Shown one piece after another: positions 17,664 to 27,175 of a DNA stretch of 64,000 nucleotides; the stretch's first letter is position 1, and the number at the start of each line of letters is the position of its first letter. Source of the stretch: Gammaproteobacteria bacterium (GTDB lineage: Bacteria; Pseudomonadota; Gammaproteobacteria; Eutrophobiales; Eutrophobiaceae). Location of the stretch: assembly GCA_026710545.1 (NCBI GenBank), contig JAPOQU010000061.1, forward strand, positions 20,475-84,474. The letters are read 5' to 3'. The notes under the pieces were generated by a model. The model saw only the letters and a program-made list of their open reading frames with translations. It was not told where the DNA came from and searched no databases. The translations under genes were made by a program, and so were the position numbers.

Positions 17664-19271
17664 ATGACAGCACTGCTGGACGTAAAATCCCTGAAAGTCA
17701 GGTTTGCCGGTGAAGGCCTCCCGGTCCAGGCTGTTGACGGAGTGGATTTCCGCATTGATGCGGGTGAGACCCTTGCCTTACTGGGTGAGTCCGGCAGCGG
17801 TAAATCCGTCACTGCGCTGAGTATTACCCGCTTGTTGCCGAAGCCGGCTGAGATCAGCGGTTCCGTGTTGTTCAACGGCGCCGATCTTCTCACGCTGCCT
17901 GAAACAAGCATACGCGCCTTCCGCGGCGGTCATATCGCCATGATATTCCAGGAGCCGCAGACCTCCCTCAACCCGGCGCTGAGGGTGGGAGTACAGGTAG
18001 GGGAGAGCTTGCGGCAGCACCGGGGACTGCGCGGGAAAGCGCGCCGGGGGAAGGTCATCGAATTACTGGAGGCGGTGGGTATTCCGGAACCCGCACGGCG
18101 CGTTGATGACTACCCGCACCAGTTTTCCGGCGGCATGAAGCAACGGGTCATGCTGGCGATCGCCCTGGCCGGGGAACCGGAGTTGCTCATTGCCGACGAA
18201 CCGACTACCGCACTGGACGTTACAACGCAGGCGCGCATGCTGGAACTGCTGAAAAAGCTGCAGCGCGATACGGGAATGGCCATACTGTTTATCACCCATG
18301 ACCTGGCCGTGGCGTCCCGGGTATCGGACCGGGTTGCCGTCATGAACAAAGGCAGGATCGTGGAAACCGGTCCAACCCGTCAATTTTTCGACCAACCGCA
18401 GCACCCCTACTCAAAAAACCTGCTTGCTTCCCTGCCTGACGCCCGGGCAAGGCGCATGGAACAAATGCCGGTACCGGGCGCGCCCATGCTCAGGGTGTCC
18501 GGGCTGGAAGTGCAATTTCCCACGCAAACGGGTTTCTTCGGCGGTAGTGCCGGTTACCTGCGCGCTGTAGACGGGGTATCACTGGAACTTAAACAGGGAC
18601 GGACCCTGGCCGTCGTGGGCGAATCCGGCTCCGGCAAGACGACCCTGGGTAAAGGTATCCTGCAACTACTGAAACCTGCAGCGGGGACGGTCTACCTGGA
18701 CGGTGATAACCTGCTCGACCTGTCACCGTCGCAACTGCGCCGGCAGCGCGCACACATGCAGGTGGTGTTCCAGGACCCGTTCTCGTCCATGAACCCGCAG
18801 ATGATGGTCAAGGACATTATCGAGGAGGGCATGCTCTCCCTCGGGACCGGTGAAAGTGCCGCGCACAGGCAGGCTGTCGTCGATGATCTGCTTACCCAGG
18901 TCGGACTGGAACCGGGATTTAAATACCGTTACCCCCACGAGTTTTCCGGCGGGCAGAGGCAGCGCATCTGCATCGCCCGGGCGCTGGCCGTCAGGCCGAA
19001 ACTACTGGTATGCGATGAACCGACCAGCGCCCTTGACGTAACGGTCCAGGCCCGTATCCTGGCCTTGCTGGCAAGCCTGCAGCAGGAACTGGGACTGGCA
19101 TACCTGTTTATCACCCACAATATCAGCGTCGTTGCCAGCTTTGCCGATGACGTGGCAGTAATGTACCGTGGCAGGATAGTAGAGCAGGGCGCTACAGGCA
19201 CGGTGTTGGCATCCCCGCAGCATGAGTACACGAAAACCCTGCTGGCCGCGGTGCCGACTGTTCGCAAGTAA
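17664..19271 (+). CDS. double-domain peptide ABC ATPase (OppDF/GsiA type)
   Basis: A 535-residue fusion of two ABC ATPases: domain 1 with GESGSGKSVTALS, FSGGMKQRVM and LIADEPTTALD; domain 2 with GESGSGKTTLGKG, FSGGQRQRIC and LVCDEPTSALD. Both sites look complete, and the oligopeptide C-terminal segment (QHPYSKNLLASLPD) is present. It has no permease of its own on its strand. The nearby oppABC set lacks an ATPase while yejABE already has YejF, so it may energise OppBC; that is inference. Convergent with modC. Confidence 0.9.
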   Translation: MTALLDVKSLKVRFAGEGLPVQAVDGVDFRIDAGETLALLGESGSGKSVTALSITRLLPKPAEISGSVLFNGADLLTLPETSIRAFRGGHIAMIFQEPQTSLNPALRVGVQVGESLRQHRGLRGKARRGKVIELLEAVGIPEPARRVDDYPHQFSGGMKQRVMLAIALAGEPELLIADEPTTALDVTTQARMLELLKKLQRDTGMAILFITHDLAVASRVSDRVAVMNKGRIVETGPTRQFFDQPQHPYSKNLLASLPDARARRMEQMPVPGAPMLRVSGLEVQFPTQTGFFGGSAGYLRAVDGVSLELKQGRTLAVVGESGSGKTTLGKGILQLLKPAAGTVYLDGDNLLDLSPSQLRRQRAHMQVVFQDPFSSMNPQMMVKDIIEEGMLSLGTGESAAHRQAVVDDLLTQVGLEPGFKYRYPHEFSGGQRQRICIARALAVRPKLLVCDEPTSALDVTVQARILALLASLQQELGLAYLFITHNISVVASFADDVAVMYRGRIVEQGATGTVLASPQHEYTKTLLAAVPTVRK

Positions 19272-19279
19272 AAAGGATT

Positions 19280-19405
19280 ATCCGCAGATTACGCAGATTA
19301 ACGCAGATGTAATACAGTTATTGCTGTTTACTCCAACCACTCCTTGAATTTCGTGATGTTCTCTTTAACTGCAAGGGTTAAAGTTTTTGATTTGTTTTAT
19401 CTGCG

Positions 19406-19427
<22 letters not shown>
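19280..19427. mobile_element. CGCAGAT-repeat pair between convergent ABC ATPase and modC
   Basis: A forward repeat (19280-19308) and inverted repeat (19399-19427) around 90 bp of unique DNA. The right repeat overlaps the end of modC and supplies its last codons and stop (SADDAD). Confidence 0.75.
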
Positions 19428-20513
<1,086 letters not shown>

Positions 20514-20527
<14 letters not shown>

Positions 20528-21185
20528 TGACGGCGGCCCGGTCAGTGAGGAAGTAGATGAGGGTGATGGAGAGCAGCGAAATCATGAGCAGAGCTGCGGA
20601 CATGGTTGCGGCGCCGGCGTTATCGAACGCCTGCACGCGATCGTATATGGCAATGGCGACGGTGCGCGTCTCACCGGCCAGGTTGCCGCCCACCATCAGG
20701 ACCACACCGAATTCACCCAGGGTGTGGGCAATGGTCAGGATCGCCGCGGAGACGATCCCCGGCCAGGCCAGGGGCACTTCAATCTTCCAGAAAGTCTGCC
20801 AGCCGGAAAGGCCGCTGCACCATGCCGCCTCGCGGATATTGTGAGGGATGGCCTCGAAACTGCGTTGTACGGGTTGCACGGCGAAGGGAATATTGAATAT
20901 CACCGAAGCCAGCAGGATCCCTTCAAACGAGAAAACCAGGGACTCGCCTGCCATGCCCTCGTACAACCTGCCGATAAATGACAGTTCTCCCAGGCTGATC
21001 ATCAGGTAAAAACCCAGAACGGTCGGCGGCAGTATCAACGGCAGGGTAATCAGGGCCTGGGCTAAATTGCGTCCGGGGAATTGCGACCAGGCCAGCTTGC
21101 GCGCGACCAGGATTCCGATGGGCGTCAGGATGAGCGCAGTCAGCGCGGCAAGGAGCAGGGAAACATTAAGAGCTTGCCAGTCCAT
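20514..21185 (-). CDS. modB: molybdate ABC transporter permease ModB
   Basis: A 223-residue, five- to six-span permease with the ModB/CysT-type EAA loop (REAAWCSGLSGWQTFWKIEV). The typical HTLGEFGVVLMVGGN motif follows. The ATG at 21185 (MDWQALNVSLLLAALTA) lies one base after the modA stop; a longer upstream frame into modA is rejected. It transports molybdate delivered by ModA. Confidence 0.93.
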
Positions 21186-21186
21186 G

Positions 21187-21942
21187 TTACTCAGCCAGGG
21201 AATAGCCGTATTTTTCGAACACGGCCCCGCTGGACACGGATGACAGGTAGTTGAAATAGCGGATTCCCTGTTCGTCACCATCATCGAGCAGCACCGCGTA
21301 CTGGGTGATGGGCGGGTGCCAGTTTTGCGGGATCAGAAAACTGTTCCCCTTGCCGGCGAACTGTTCCAGCGTCAGGAAGGAGCTGGGGATGATACACATG
21401 TCCACGCTTCCCGACAGGCAGAACTGCATCGCCTGGGCTGCATTTTCCCCCACCAGCAGTTTTTTGTGGCTGAAGACCCATACGCCGGCATTGACCAGTG
21501 CTTCCCTGGCAGCCTGGCCGTAGGGCGCATGTTCCGGGTTGGCGATGGCCATCCTGCGGAAGTCGCCGTATTGCATGGTCTTCAGCGCATCGGCAAGCGT
21601 CGCCTGCTGTTCGAGTTTCGACGTTTCAGGGATGTACAGGCTGAGGCGGCCATGGACCAGCGGTTTGAAGTCGTTTATCTCCCAGCCGTTGTCGCGGATA
21701 AAGTCAACGTATTTTTCACCGGCGGATATGAAGACCTGGTAGGGCGCCCCTTGGACGATCTGCCGGGCAAAATTCCCCGATGAACCGAAAGTCAGGTTGA
21801 CCTTTTCCCCCTCATCCTGGAAAAAAGCCGTGCTGATCTCGGTAATTGTATGGGTCAGGTTGGAAGCGACCGCTACGTTCATGGACTGCGCATGGGCTTC
21901 CGGAAGCCAGAGCAACGCAGCCAGGTAAAATAATTTCCTCAT
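21187..21942 (-). CDS. modA: molybdate-binding periplasmic protein ModA
   Basis: A 251-residue type II binding protein with a signal peptide (cleavage near AHAQS) and the ModA opening NVAVASNLTHTITEIS. Further conserved parts are FGSSGNFARQIVQGAPYQVFI and GRLSLY. It captures molybdate for molybdenum cofactor enzymes; a CoxS-type molybdenum hydroxylase begins at 63633. First of modABC. Confidence 0.92.
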   Translation of the reverse strand: MRKLFYLAALLWLPEAHAQSMNVAVASNLTHTITEISTAFFQDEGEKVNLTFGSSGNFARQIVQGAPYQVFISAGEKYVDFIRDNGWEINDFKPLVHGRLSLYIPETSKLEQQATLADALKTMQYGDFRRMAIANPEHAPYGQAAREALVNAGVWVFSHKKLLVGENAAQAMQFCLSGSVDMCIIPSSFLTLEQFAGKGNSFLIPQNWHPPITQYAVLLDDGDEQGIRYFNYLSSVSSGAVFEKYGYSLAE

Positions 21943-21985
21943 GCGGTAAAACTATATCAGGGTACAATCTGCGATATAAGTGATA

Positions 21986-22014
21986 ATCCGCAGATTAAGC
22001 AGATTAGCGCGGAT
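21986..22014 (+). repeat. single forward CGCAGAT repeat
   Basis: A diverged copy (ATCCGCAGATTAAGCAGATT..., ending GCGCGGAT) in the divergent space between modA and the NmrA-like gene. No inverted partner was found nearby; a different repeat (22026-22050) follows 11 bases later. Confidence 0.7.
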
Positions 22015-22025
22015 TTTTATATTGT

Positions 22026-22050
22026 CACAGAGGACACAGAGAGCACAGAG
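22026..22050 (+). repeat. 9-bp tandem repeat CACAGAG(G/A)(A/G), about 2.8 units
   Basis: Three CACAGAG cores at 9-bp spacing end two bases before the ATG of the next gene and provide its only purine-rich ribosome-binding segment. It resembles the CGCAGAT repeat in architecture but has another core and period. Confidence 0.7.
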
Positions 22051-22052
22051 TT

Positions 22053-22913
22053 ATGATTTTATTCACGGGACTCACCGGCGCAGTCGGTACGGAAATACTG
22101 AAACTTCTTCCTGAATATGACATTCAGGCCAGGGGATTGATCAGGGATCCCGCCAAGGCGGGCGCACTGGAAAACGCCGGCGTTGAAGTGGTCTGTGGTG
22201 ATCTGGGAAACCCCGCTACCGTCGAGGACGCACTGCAGGGCTGTGACAAGGCATTCTTGCTGATGGCGAACGCCAGGGAGCAACTGGACCTGGAAAAAGG
22301 CTTTGTGGACGCGGCGCGGGCAGCCGGAGTCAACCACCTGGTGAAAATGTCGGCTAACGGGGCGAATTCGAATTCAACATCACTGCTGAAGCGTTACCAC
22401 GGCGATGCCGAGCAATATATACGGGAATCCGGCCTGGGCTATACCCTGGTACGTCCGAATTTCTTCATGCAGAACATGCTGCACATTACCGGCACTATCG
22501 TGGCGGAGGACAAGTTCTACATGCCGATGCGTGACGGGCAGGTGGGCATTATCGACGTGCGGGACGCGGCGCGCTTTATCCTGGATGTATTGACCGGTTC
22601 AGGTCACGATGGTGAAACCTACGAGATCACGGGGCCCGAACTGGTCTCGTTCCACGACATTGCGCTGCAGCTATCCGAAGTGATGGGCAGGGAGATCAGT
22701 TATGTTGACGTTCCGGCAGAGGAATTCAAGCAATCGCTGGCGCACTGGGTCCCCGACGACTGGTACGTGGAGACCGTCTCGGAGATGTTCGAACTGACCG
22801 CACAAGGCCGCGGCGCATTGCTCACCGATAACTATACCCGGGTCACGGGCAGGGCGCCGGCCACGTTGCGGCAGTTCTTCCGGGACTACTCCCCGTTTTT
22901 TGAGAAAGAATAA
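22053..22913 (+). CDS. NmrA-like NAD(P)-binding atypical SDR protein
   Basis: A 286-residue Rossmann protein with the atypical SDR glycine motif TGLTGAVGTEIL near the N-terminus. Other conserved parts are VVCGDLGNPATVEDAL, VKMSANGANSNS and the YTLVRPNFFMQNM stretch typical of NmrA/QorB-like proteins. These bind NAD(P)H and act as redox sensors or quinone-type reductases; the substrate is unknown. No canonical YxxxK dyad is visible (RYHGDAEQYI occupies that region). Followed 48 bases later by a RidA-family gene. Confidence 0.85.
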   Translation: MILFTGLTGAVGTEILKLLPEYDIQARGLIRDPAKAGALENAGVEVVCGDLGNPATVEDALQGCDKAFLLMANAREQLDLEKGFVDAARAAGVNHLVKMSANGANSNSTSLLKRYHGDAEQYIRESGLGYTLVRPNFFMQNMLHITGTIVAEDKFYMPMRDGQVGIIDVRDAARFILDVLTGSGHDGETYEITGPELVSFHDIALQLSEVMGREISYVDVPAEEFKQSLAHWVPDDWYVETVSEMFELTAQGRGALLTDNYTRVTGRAPATLRQFFRDYSPFFEKE

Positions 22914-22961
22914 TTAATCCGCAGATACGGTATCAATCCAATCGCGCAGGAGATAGATATT

Positions 22962-23372
22962 ATGTCATCCGATATCAGAATCTATAACCCGGATACTCTC
23001 GGCGCACCTCTCGGGCAATACACACATGTCACGCGGGTGAAAGCGAATGAATTTTTATTTATTGCGGGCATGTTGTCGGCAAAGAAGGAAGGAGAGATAA
23101 CCGGGAAGCTGGACTTCGATGCGCAGTGTGCCCAGGTGTTTGCAAATATTGAAGCAGCGTTGAACTCTGCGGGAGCTGATTTTTCAAATGTTGTGCAGTT
23201 TACTACCTACCTGGTGCATCCCCGGTGGATTCCCGAATTCATGGAGTTCAGACTCAGAGAGTTTCCAAAATTATTCCCGAACCGTGTTTACCCTCCCAAT
23301 ACCTTGTTGATAGTTGACCGGTTGGTTCATGAAGACTTTCTGGTAGAAGTACAAACCATCGCGGCAATCTGA
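22962..23372 (+). CDS. RidA family (YjgF/YER057c/UK114) protein
   Basis: A 136-residue trimeric-fold protein. The pattern FLFIAGMLSAKKEGEITGKLD, then QCAQVFANIEAALNSAGAD, then the LLIVDRLVHEDFLVEVQTIA end is family-typical. RidA enzymes hydrolyse reactive enamine/imine intermediates, using an Arg near the position occupied here by NRVYPPNTLL. This looks like a divergent subfamily, so the deaminase role is uncertain. Good Shine-Dalgarno AGGAG upstream. About 200 bp without features follow. Confidence 0.85.
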   Translation: MSSDIRIYNPDTLGAPLGQYTHVTRVKANEFLFIAGMLSAKKEGEITGKLDFDAQCAQVFANIEAALNSAGADFSNVVQFTTYLVHPRWIPEFMEFRLREFPKLFPNRVYPPNTLLIVDRLVHEDFLVEVQTIAAI

Positions 23373-23580
23373 TTATTCAGCCGAGTATGCCGTAATACGG
23401 CGGAAGCAGGGGCGGAAATCCAGTGAGACGCACCCTCGCATAAAGCATACATGGAATCTGACTTGCATCCGGACATGCTTACTACCCTGCTTGATCTGTT
23501 TATTGATCGTGGACGCAATCCTCACAATGCACAGATTATCTTTACCTGAAAAATCAATCCGTGAGCTGACCGCGAGTATC

Positions 23581-23844
23581 CTAATCGCGATCCGCAGTCT
23601 GGGATGAAACAATTATTTCATACAGCGTTTCAGGAGCTACGTCTGCCCCGTTAGGCCAGGTTATCGTTCCACCTTCTATAAAAGCCTTATTGAAAAATTC
23701 CTTTGTCTTCAATGGTAGAAAAATCGGCCCTTTATGGAGGTAATCGTGGAAATCGACGTCGCCGACCACGCCATCATCAAATTCAATATTAAATACGTAA
23801 TCTCTCTTATAGGTAATATTTACAACATCGTTCATGTTCCACAT
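23581..23844 (-). CDS. DUF2442 domain protein
   Basis: An 87-residue protein with the DUF2442 pattern: VVNITYKRDYVFNIEFDDG, GDVDFHDYL, FLPLKTKEFFNKAFIEGG, TITWPNGADVAPETLYE. DUF2442 genes commonly follow DUF4160 genes as two-gene, toxin-antitoxin-like modules of unproven function; the same order is seen here but the DUF4160 partner is broken. The start could be Met1 or Met4 (MNDVV). Confidence 0.85.
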   Translation of the reverse strand: MWNMNDVVNITYKRDYVFNIEFDDGVVGDVDFHDYLHKGPIFLPLKTKEFFNKAFIEGGTITWPNGADVAPETLYEIIVSSQTADRD

Positions 23845-23854
23845 GGCATTACCC

Positions 23855-24113
23855 TTACTTTAGTGGTTCAATTTTCTTGATTTTCTTACTTTCCCTGGCC
23901 AGTTTCCAGTCTTCTTCCAATTCAGATAGATGTAAATCAGTCCACTCGCGCACAAGCTTGGTCCCGTTCTTGATGAAAGGCTGCCTTTGAGCACATTATC
24001 CTGGAAATCAAATACGGCATTATTACCTGAATATTCAGCATAAAAATGAGGAGGATTATGGTCGTCATAGAACATTCTGATTATGGTTCCAAAAAACCTT
24101 GATATTTCGGCAC
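23855..24113 (-). pseudogene. DUF4160 gene broken by two frameshifts
   Basis: The central frame gives EISRFFGTIIRMFYDDHNPP, the diagnostic DUF4160 opening, but has no start codon: the natural GTG-CCG start (24113) is one base out of frame. After LKGSLSSRT the homology jumps to another frame, which continues LVREWTDLHLSELEEDW and ends KKIKKIEPLK before the DUF2442 gene. Two single-base indels at short G/A runs therefore disrupt one otherwise intact gene. True decay and sequencing or assembly error are both possible. Confidence 0.78.
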
Positions 24114-24172
24114 TAAAGTGTTGTCAACACATAATTTGTGATAAAGTATCTTTCAATATCATAGGTGGCAAA

Positions 24173-24445
24173 ATGGCGATATCCGTAGAACTTGACGAAG
24201 ATTTGAAATGCCGTGTTCGACGCTTGGCTGGCGTAAGACATCGTTCAGCGCACTGGATTATGCGCGAAGCGATTCGTGATTACGTTGAACGTGAGGAAAA
24301 GCGGGAAGCTTTTACGCAGGATGCGTTACACGCTTGGGAAGCGTACCAAGAGAATAAACTGCATCTGACCCAAGCGGAAGCTGATGCTTGGTTGGCAAAA
24401 CTGGAAGAGGGTGATGACACGGAATTTCCCAGGTGCCACGTCTGA
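24173..24445 (+). CDS. ribbon-helix-helix antitoxin (ParD/CopG type)
   Basis: A 90-residue protein beginning MAISVELDEDLKCRVRRLAG with a RHH DNA-binding N-terminus. An acidic helical C-terminus (HAWEAYQENKLHLTQAEADA) would wrap the toxin. The ATG at 24173 follows ATAGGTGG; upstream in-frame codons are not expected. It overlaps the ParE-like toxin by 13 bases, the usual antitoxin-first order. Confidence 0.88.
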   Translation: MAISVELDEDLKCRVRRLAGVRHRSAHWIMREAIRDYVEREEKREAFTQDALHAWEAYQENKLHLTQAEADAWLAKLEEGDDTEFPRCHV

Positions 24446-24723
24446 TATGGTCACCGTCTGCTCTGGCCGATGTGCAGAGGCTTTATCGTTTCTTGGCCCA
24501 GAAGGATAAAACTGCTGCTCGCCGTGCTATCAAGACCATACGGAGTAGTGTAAAAATCCTGGCTCATCAACCGCAAGTTGGCCGTCCGCTCGAAGATATG
24601 GCCCCGACATTTCGGGAATGGTTGATCGATTTTGGAAACAGCGGCTATATCGCCTTGTATCACTTCGACGGTGAAACAGCCACTATCCTTGCAGTCCGAC
24701 ATCAGAAAGAAGCCGGGTACTAA
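24433..24723 (+). CDS. ParE/RelE-family toxin
   Basis: A 96-residue protein with the ParE fold pattern: MPRLIWSPSALADVQRLYRF, RAIKTIRSSVKILAHQPQVG, REWLIDFGNSGYIALYHFDG and ILAVRHQKEAGY. ParE toxins poison DNA gyrase while RelE types cut mRNA. The GxP-type PQVGRP and the C-terminal RHQKEAGY favour ParE. GTG start overlapping the antitoxin gene implies coupled translation. Confidence 0.88.
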   Translation: MPRLIWSPSALADVQRLYRFLAQKDKTAARRAIKTIRSSVKILAHQPQVGRPLEDMAPTFREWLIDFGNSGYIALYHFDGETATILAVRHQKEAGY

Positions 24724-24876
24724 TGAACCGGCAGGCTTTCAGAGTTTGTGAGAGCATGATTATGGCTGGCAGTATAAGCCTCTCTGCTTTTCCAAACTTT
24801 TTCAATAATTTCATCTCGGTACATATCATTAAGTCTCTGATAACAGTTCAAGAGATGTACAGAATATACACTTTTC

Positions 24877-24905
24877 ATCTGCGCTAACCTGCGTCATCTG
24901 CGGAT
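24877..24905 (-). repeat. single inverted-orientation CGCAGAT repeat
   Basis: ATCTGCGCTAACCTGCG... ending TGCGGAT, 4 bases beyond the gor stop codon. No forward partner was found in the 150 bp to its left. The rest of the 185-bp gap between parE and gor holds nothing recognisable. Confidence 0.7.
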
Positions 24906-24908
24906 ATA

Positions 24909-26261
24909 TTATTCAGTCGGCTCCCGCATCGTAACAAATTCCTCTGCAGCGGTCGGATGAATGCCGATGGTGGCGTCGAAGACGGCCTTGGTCGCTCCGG
25001 CCTTGAGGGCGATGCCGATGCCCTGGATAATCTCGCCGGCGTCGGCGCCTGCCATGTGGACGCCCAGCACCCGGTCGGTGTCCCTGTCAACGATCATTTT
25101 CATGAGGGTTTTCTCGCTGTTGCCGGTCAGGGTGTGCTTCAGGTTGGTGAACCTGGACTTGTAGATTTCCACGTTTGTATATTCCTGCCGGGCCTGTTCC
25201 TCGGTGAGGCCCACGGTGCCCAGGTTGGGCTGGCTGAATATGCAGGTGGGGATGTCGCGGTAATCGACGCGTCTTGACTGGTTGTTATAGAGGTTGTTGG
25301 CCAGTGCCGTTCCCTCCGCGGTGGCGACGGGGGTCAGGTTCATCCGGTCGGTGACGTCGCCGATGGCGTAGATGGAAGGGTTTGAACTGCGGTATTTGGC
25401 ATCGACCACGATGGCGCCTTTGCCGTTGAGTTCCACCCCGGCCGTTTCCAGCCCCAGGCCGTTCGTGTTGGGCCGCCGGCCGGTGGCATACATGACCAGG
25501 TCGGTTGTTATAGTCCCGGTATCGGGGGAGTTCACCAGGTAGCGGCCGTTTTGCCTGTCTATGCTGTCTATCCGGGTGTTGAACAGCAGGTTGATCCCTT
25601 TCTGACGCATCTGTTCTGCAAGAAACCCGCGCATTTCCCCATCGAAGCCCCGCAGGAACAGGTCGCCGCGATATACCAGGGTAGTGTCCACGCCGAGACC
25701 GAGAAATATACCGGCAAATTCGACTGCAATGTAACCGCCGCCGACGATTACCGCGCTTTTCGGCAGGGCTTCGAGGAAAAAGGCCTCGTTGGATGAAATG
25801 ATGTGTTGGTTGCCGGGGATGTCCGGAATATGCGGCCAGCCACCTGTTGCCACCAGTATCCGCTGCGCGCTGATGCTCTCACCGTTGATAAGAACCGAAT
25901 TCGGCCCGCCAAGTTCGGCCCTGCCGTCAAACACGCGTACTCCGTTACGTTCCAGTAAATTCTTATATATACCATTTAATCTGTTGATTTCTTTATTTTT
26001 ATTCTTCAGGAGTTCATCCCATTTAAAAACAGGTTCGGGGACGTGCCAGCCGTACCCCGCCGCATCATGAAAATCTTCGGCGAAATGCGATGCGTAAACA
26101 AACAACTTTTTCGGGATACAACCGACATTGACGCAGGTGCCGCCCATATAGCGGTCCTCGGCAATGGCGACTTTCGCGCCGAACCCGCCCGCCATGCGCG
26201 CCGCGCGCACACCGCCGGAGCCGGCGCCGATGACAAAAAGGTCATAATCAAATTCAGCCAT
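24909..26261 (-). CDS. gor: glutathione-disulfide reductase
   Basis: A 450-residue flavoprotein that keeps glutathione reduced with NADPH. Motifs: FAD site [14 protein letters not shown] near residue 12, redox-active disulfide [13 protein letters not shown] (about residue 41), NAD(P) site [10 protein letters not shown], second FAD site YAIGDVTDR, and the C-terminal catalytic His-Glu region [11 protein letters not shown]. Full length. Single gene; a GST gene is found far off at 52.7 kb. Confidence 0.95.
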   Translation of the reverse strand: MAEFDYDLFVIGAGSGGVRAARMAGGFGAKVAIAEDRYMGGTCVNVGCIPKKLFVYASHFAEDFHDAAGYGWHVPEPVFKWDELLKNKNKEINRLNGIYKNLLERNGVRVFDGRAELGGPNSVLINGESISAQRILVATGGWPHIPDIPGNQHIISSNEAFFLEALPKSAVIVGGGYIAVEFAGIFLGLGVDTTLVYRGDLFLRGFDGEMRGFLAEQMRQKGINLLFNTRIDSIDRQNGRYLVNSPDTGTITTDLVMYATGRRPNTNGLGLETAGVELNGKGAIVVDAKYRSSNPSIYAIGDVTDRMNLTPVATAEGTALANNLYNNQSRRVDYRDIPTCIFSQPNLGTVGLTEEQARQEYTNVEIYKSRFTNLKHTLTGNSEKTLMKMIVDRDTDRVLGVHMAGADAGEIIQGIGIALKAGATKAVFDATIGIHPTAAEEFVTMREPTE

Positions 26262-26289
26262 ATTTTTCAGGTCACACAGGTAAGGATTT

Positions 26290-26358
26290 ATCCGCAGATG
26301 ACGCAGATTACCGCAGATGATTTATTTTATCTGCGATCATCTGCGTAAATCTGCGGAT
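26290..26358. mobile_element. compact CGCAGAT-repeat pair (10-bp spacer)
   Basis: A forward repeat (26290-26318) and inverted repeat (26329-26358) are separated by only 10 bases, giving a near-perfect 69-bp hairpin between gor and the VTT-domain gene. This is the minimal form of the element. Confidence 0.75.
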
Positions 26359-26377
26359 ACATATGAATTTATCTGTA

Positions 26378-27064
26378 CTATTTGCGGAGTCTGCGCTTTT
26401 TCAGGTAATCCACCGTCTTCTTCGCGAGCAGCGGGAATATCCCGAGTAACGCAAAGGACAGGATCAGTTCGAGCGACAGGATATCCTTGAGTTGCTCAAT
26501 TTTTGCGATCTGGGTACCGGCGTTCACGTAGACGATGGTCCCGGCGAGCATCCCGACCTGGCTGACAAGGAAGAAGGTCAACACCCTGATAGTCGTCAGG
26601 CCCATCACCAGGTTGATGATGAAGAACGGGAATATCGGCACCAGGCGCAGGGTGAACAGGTAGAACGCGCCTTCCTCTTCCATCCCCCTGTTAATGGCAG
26701 TCAGCTTGTCGGCAAAACGTCCCTGTATGGCTTCCCGGAACAGGTAGCGGGAGAACAGGAATGCGAGTGTTGCCCCTATGGTTGAAGCAAACGACACGAC
26801 TATGGTGCCCCAGAGTACACCGAATATAGCGCCGGCAGCCAGGGTAAGGATCGCCGCCCCGGGCAGGGACAGGCCGGTAATAATGACGTACAGGAGAAAG
26901 TAGGAGACTGTTGTCGTTACCGGTTCCCGTTCATAATAGGCGTCCATGGCGGCCTGCTTCTCCTTCAGGTATTCCAAATTGAAATACTGGCCCAGGTCAA
27001 AGACAAAAAACAGGGCCACCAACAGGATGATAACGGTAAATAAGGTGATCTTGGTTTTATTCAT
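26378..27064 (-). CDS. TVP38/TMEM64 (VTT/SNARE-associated) family membrane protein
   Basis: A 228-residue protein with an N-terminal span, then the VTT core: SLPGAAILTLAAGAIFG, a re-entrant helix with SFASTIGATLAFLFSRYLFR, and RLVPIFPFFIINLVMGLT. DedA/TVP38 proteins are envelope membrane proteins linked to lipid carrier scrambling and membrane homeostasis. The function here is unknown. Monocistronic. Confidence 0.88.
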   Translation of the reverse strand: MNKTKITLFTVIILLVALFFVFDLGQYFNLEYLKEKQAAMDAYYEREPVTTTVSYFLLYVIITGLSLPGAAILTLAAGAIFGVLWGTIVVSFASTIGATLAFLFSRYLFREAIQGRFADKLTAINRGMEEEGAFYLFTLRLVPIFPFFIINLVMGLTTIRVLTFFLVSQVGMLAGTIVYVNAGTQIAKIEQLKDILSLELILSFALLGIFPLLAKKTVDYLKKRRLRK

Positions 27065-27175
27065 AGGCTGTTCCGGCTGTTGTAATCCAGCGCCAGGTGT
27101 TAAACTTTCACAGTCTTTGCAGTAGCGGCAACACTGTCATACTCCCGGCAAAATTACAAATACGGAATCTGCATA

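Noticed and set aside
23373..23580. Possible small gene or RNA in the gap after the RidA-family gene
   Set aside because: Only a short CCGTAATACGG palindrome is visible; no convincing start, ribosome-binding site or fold.
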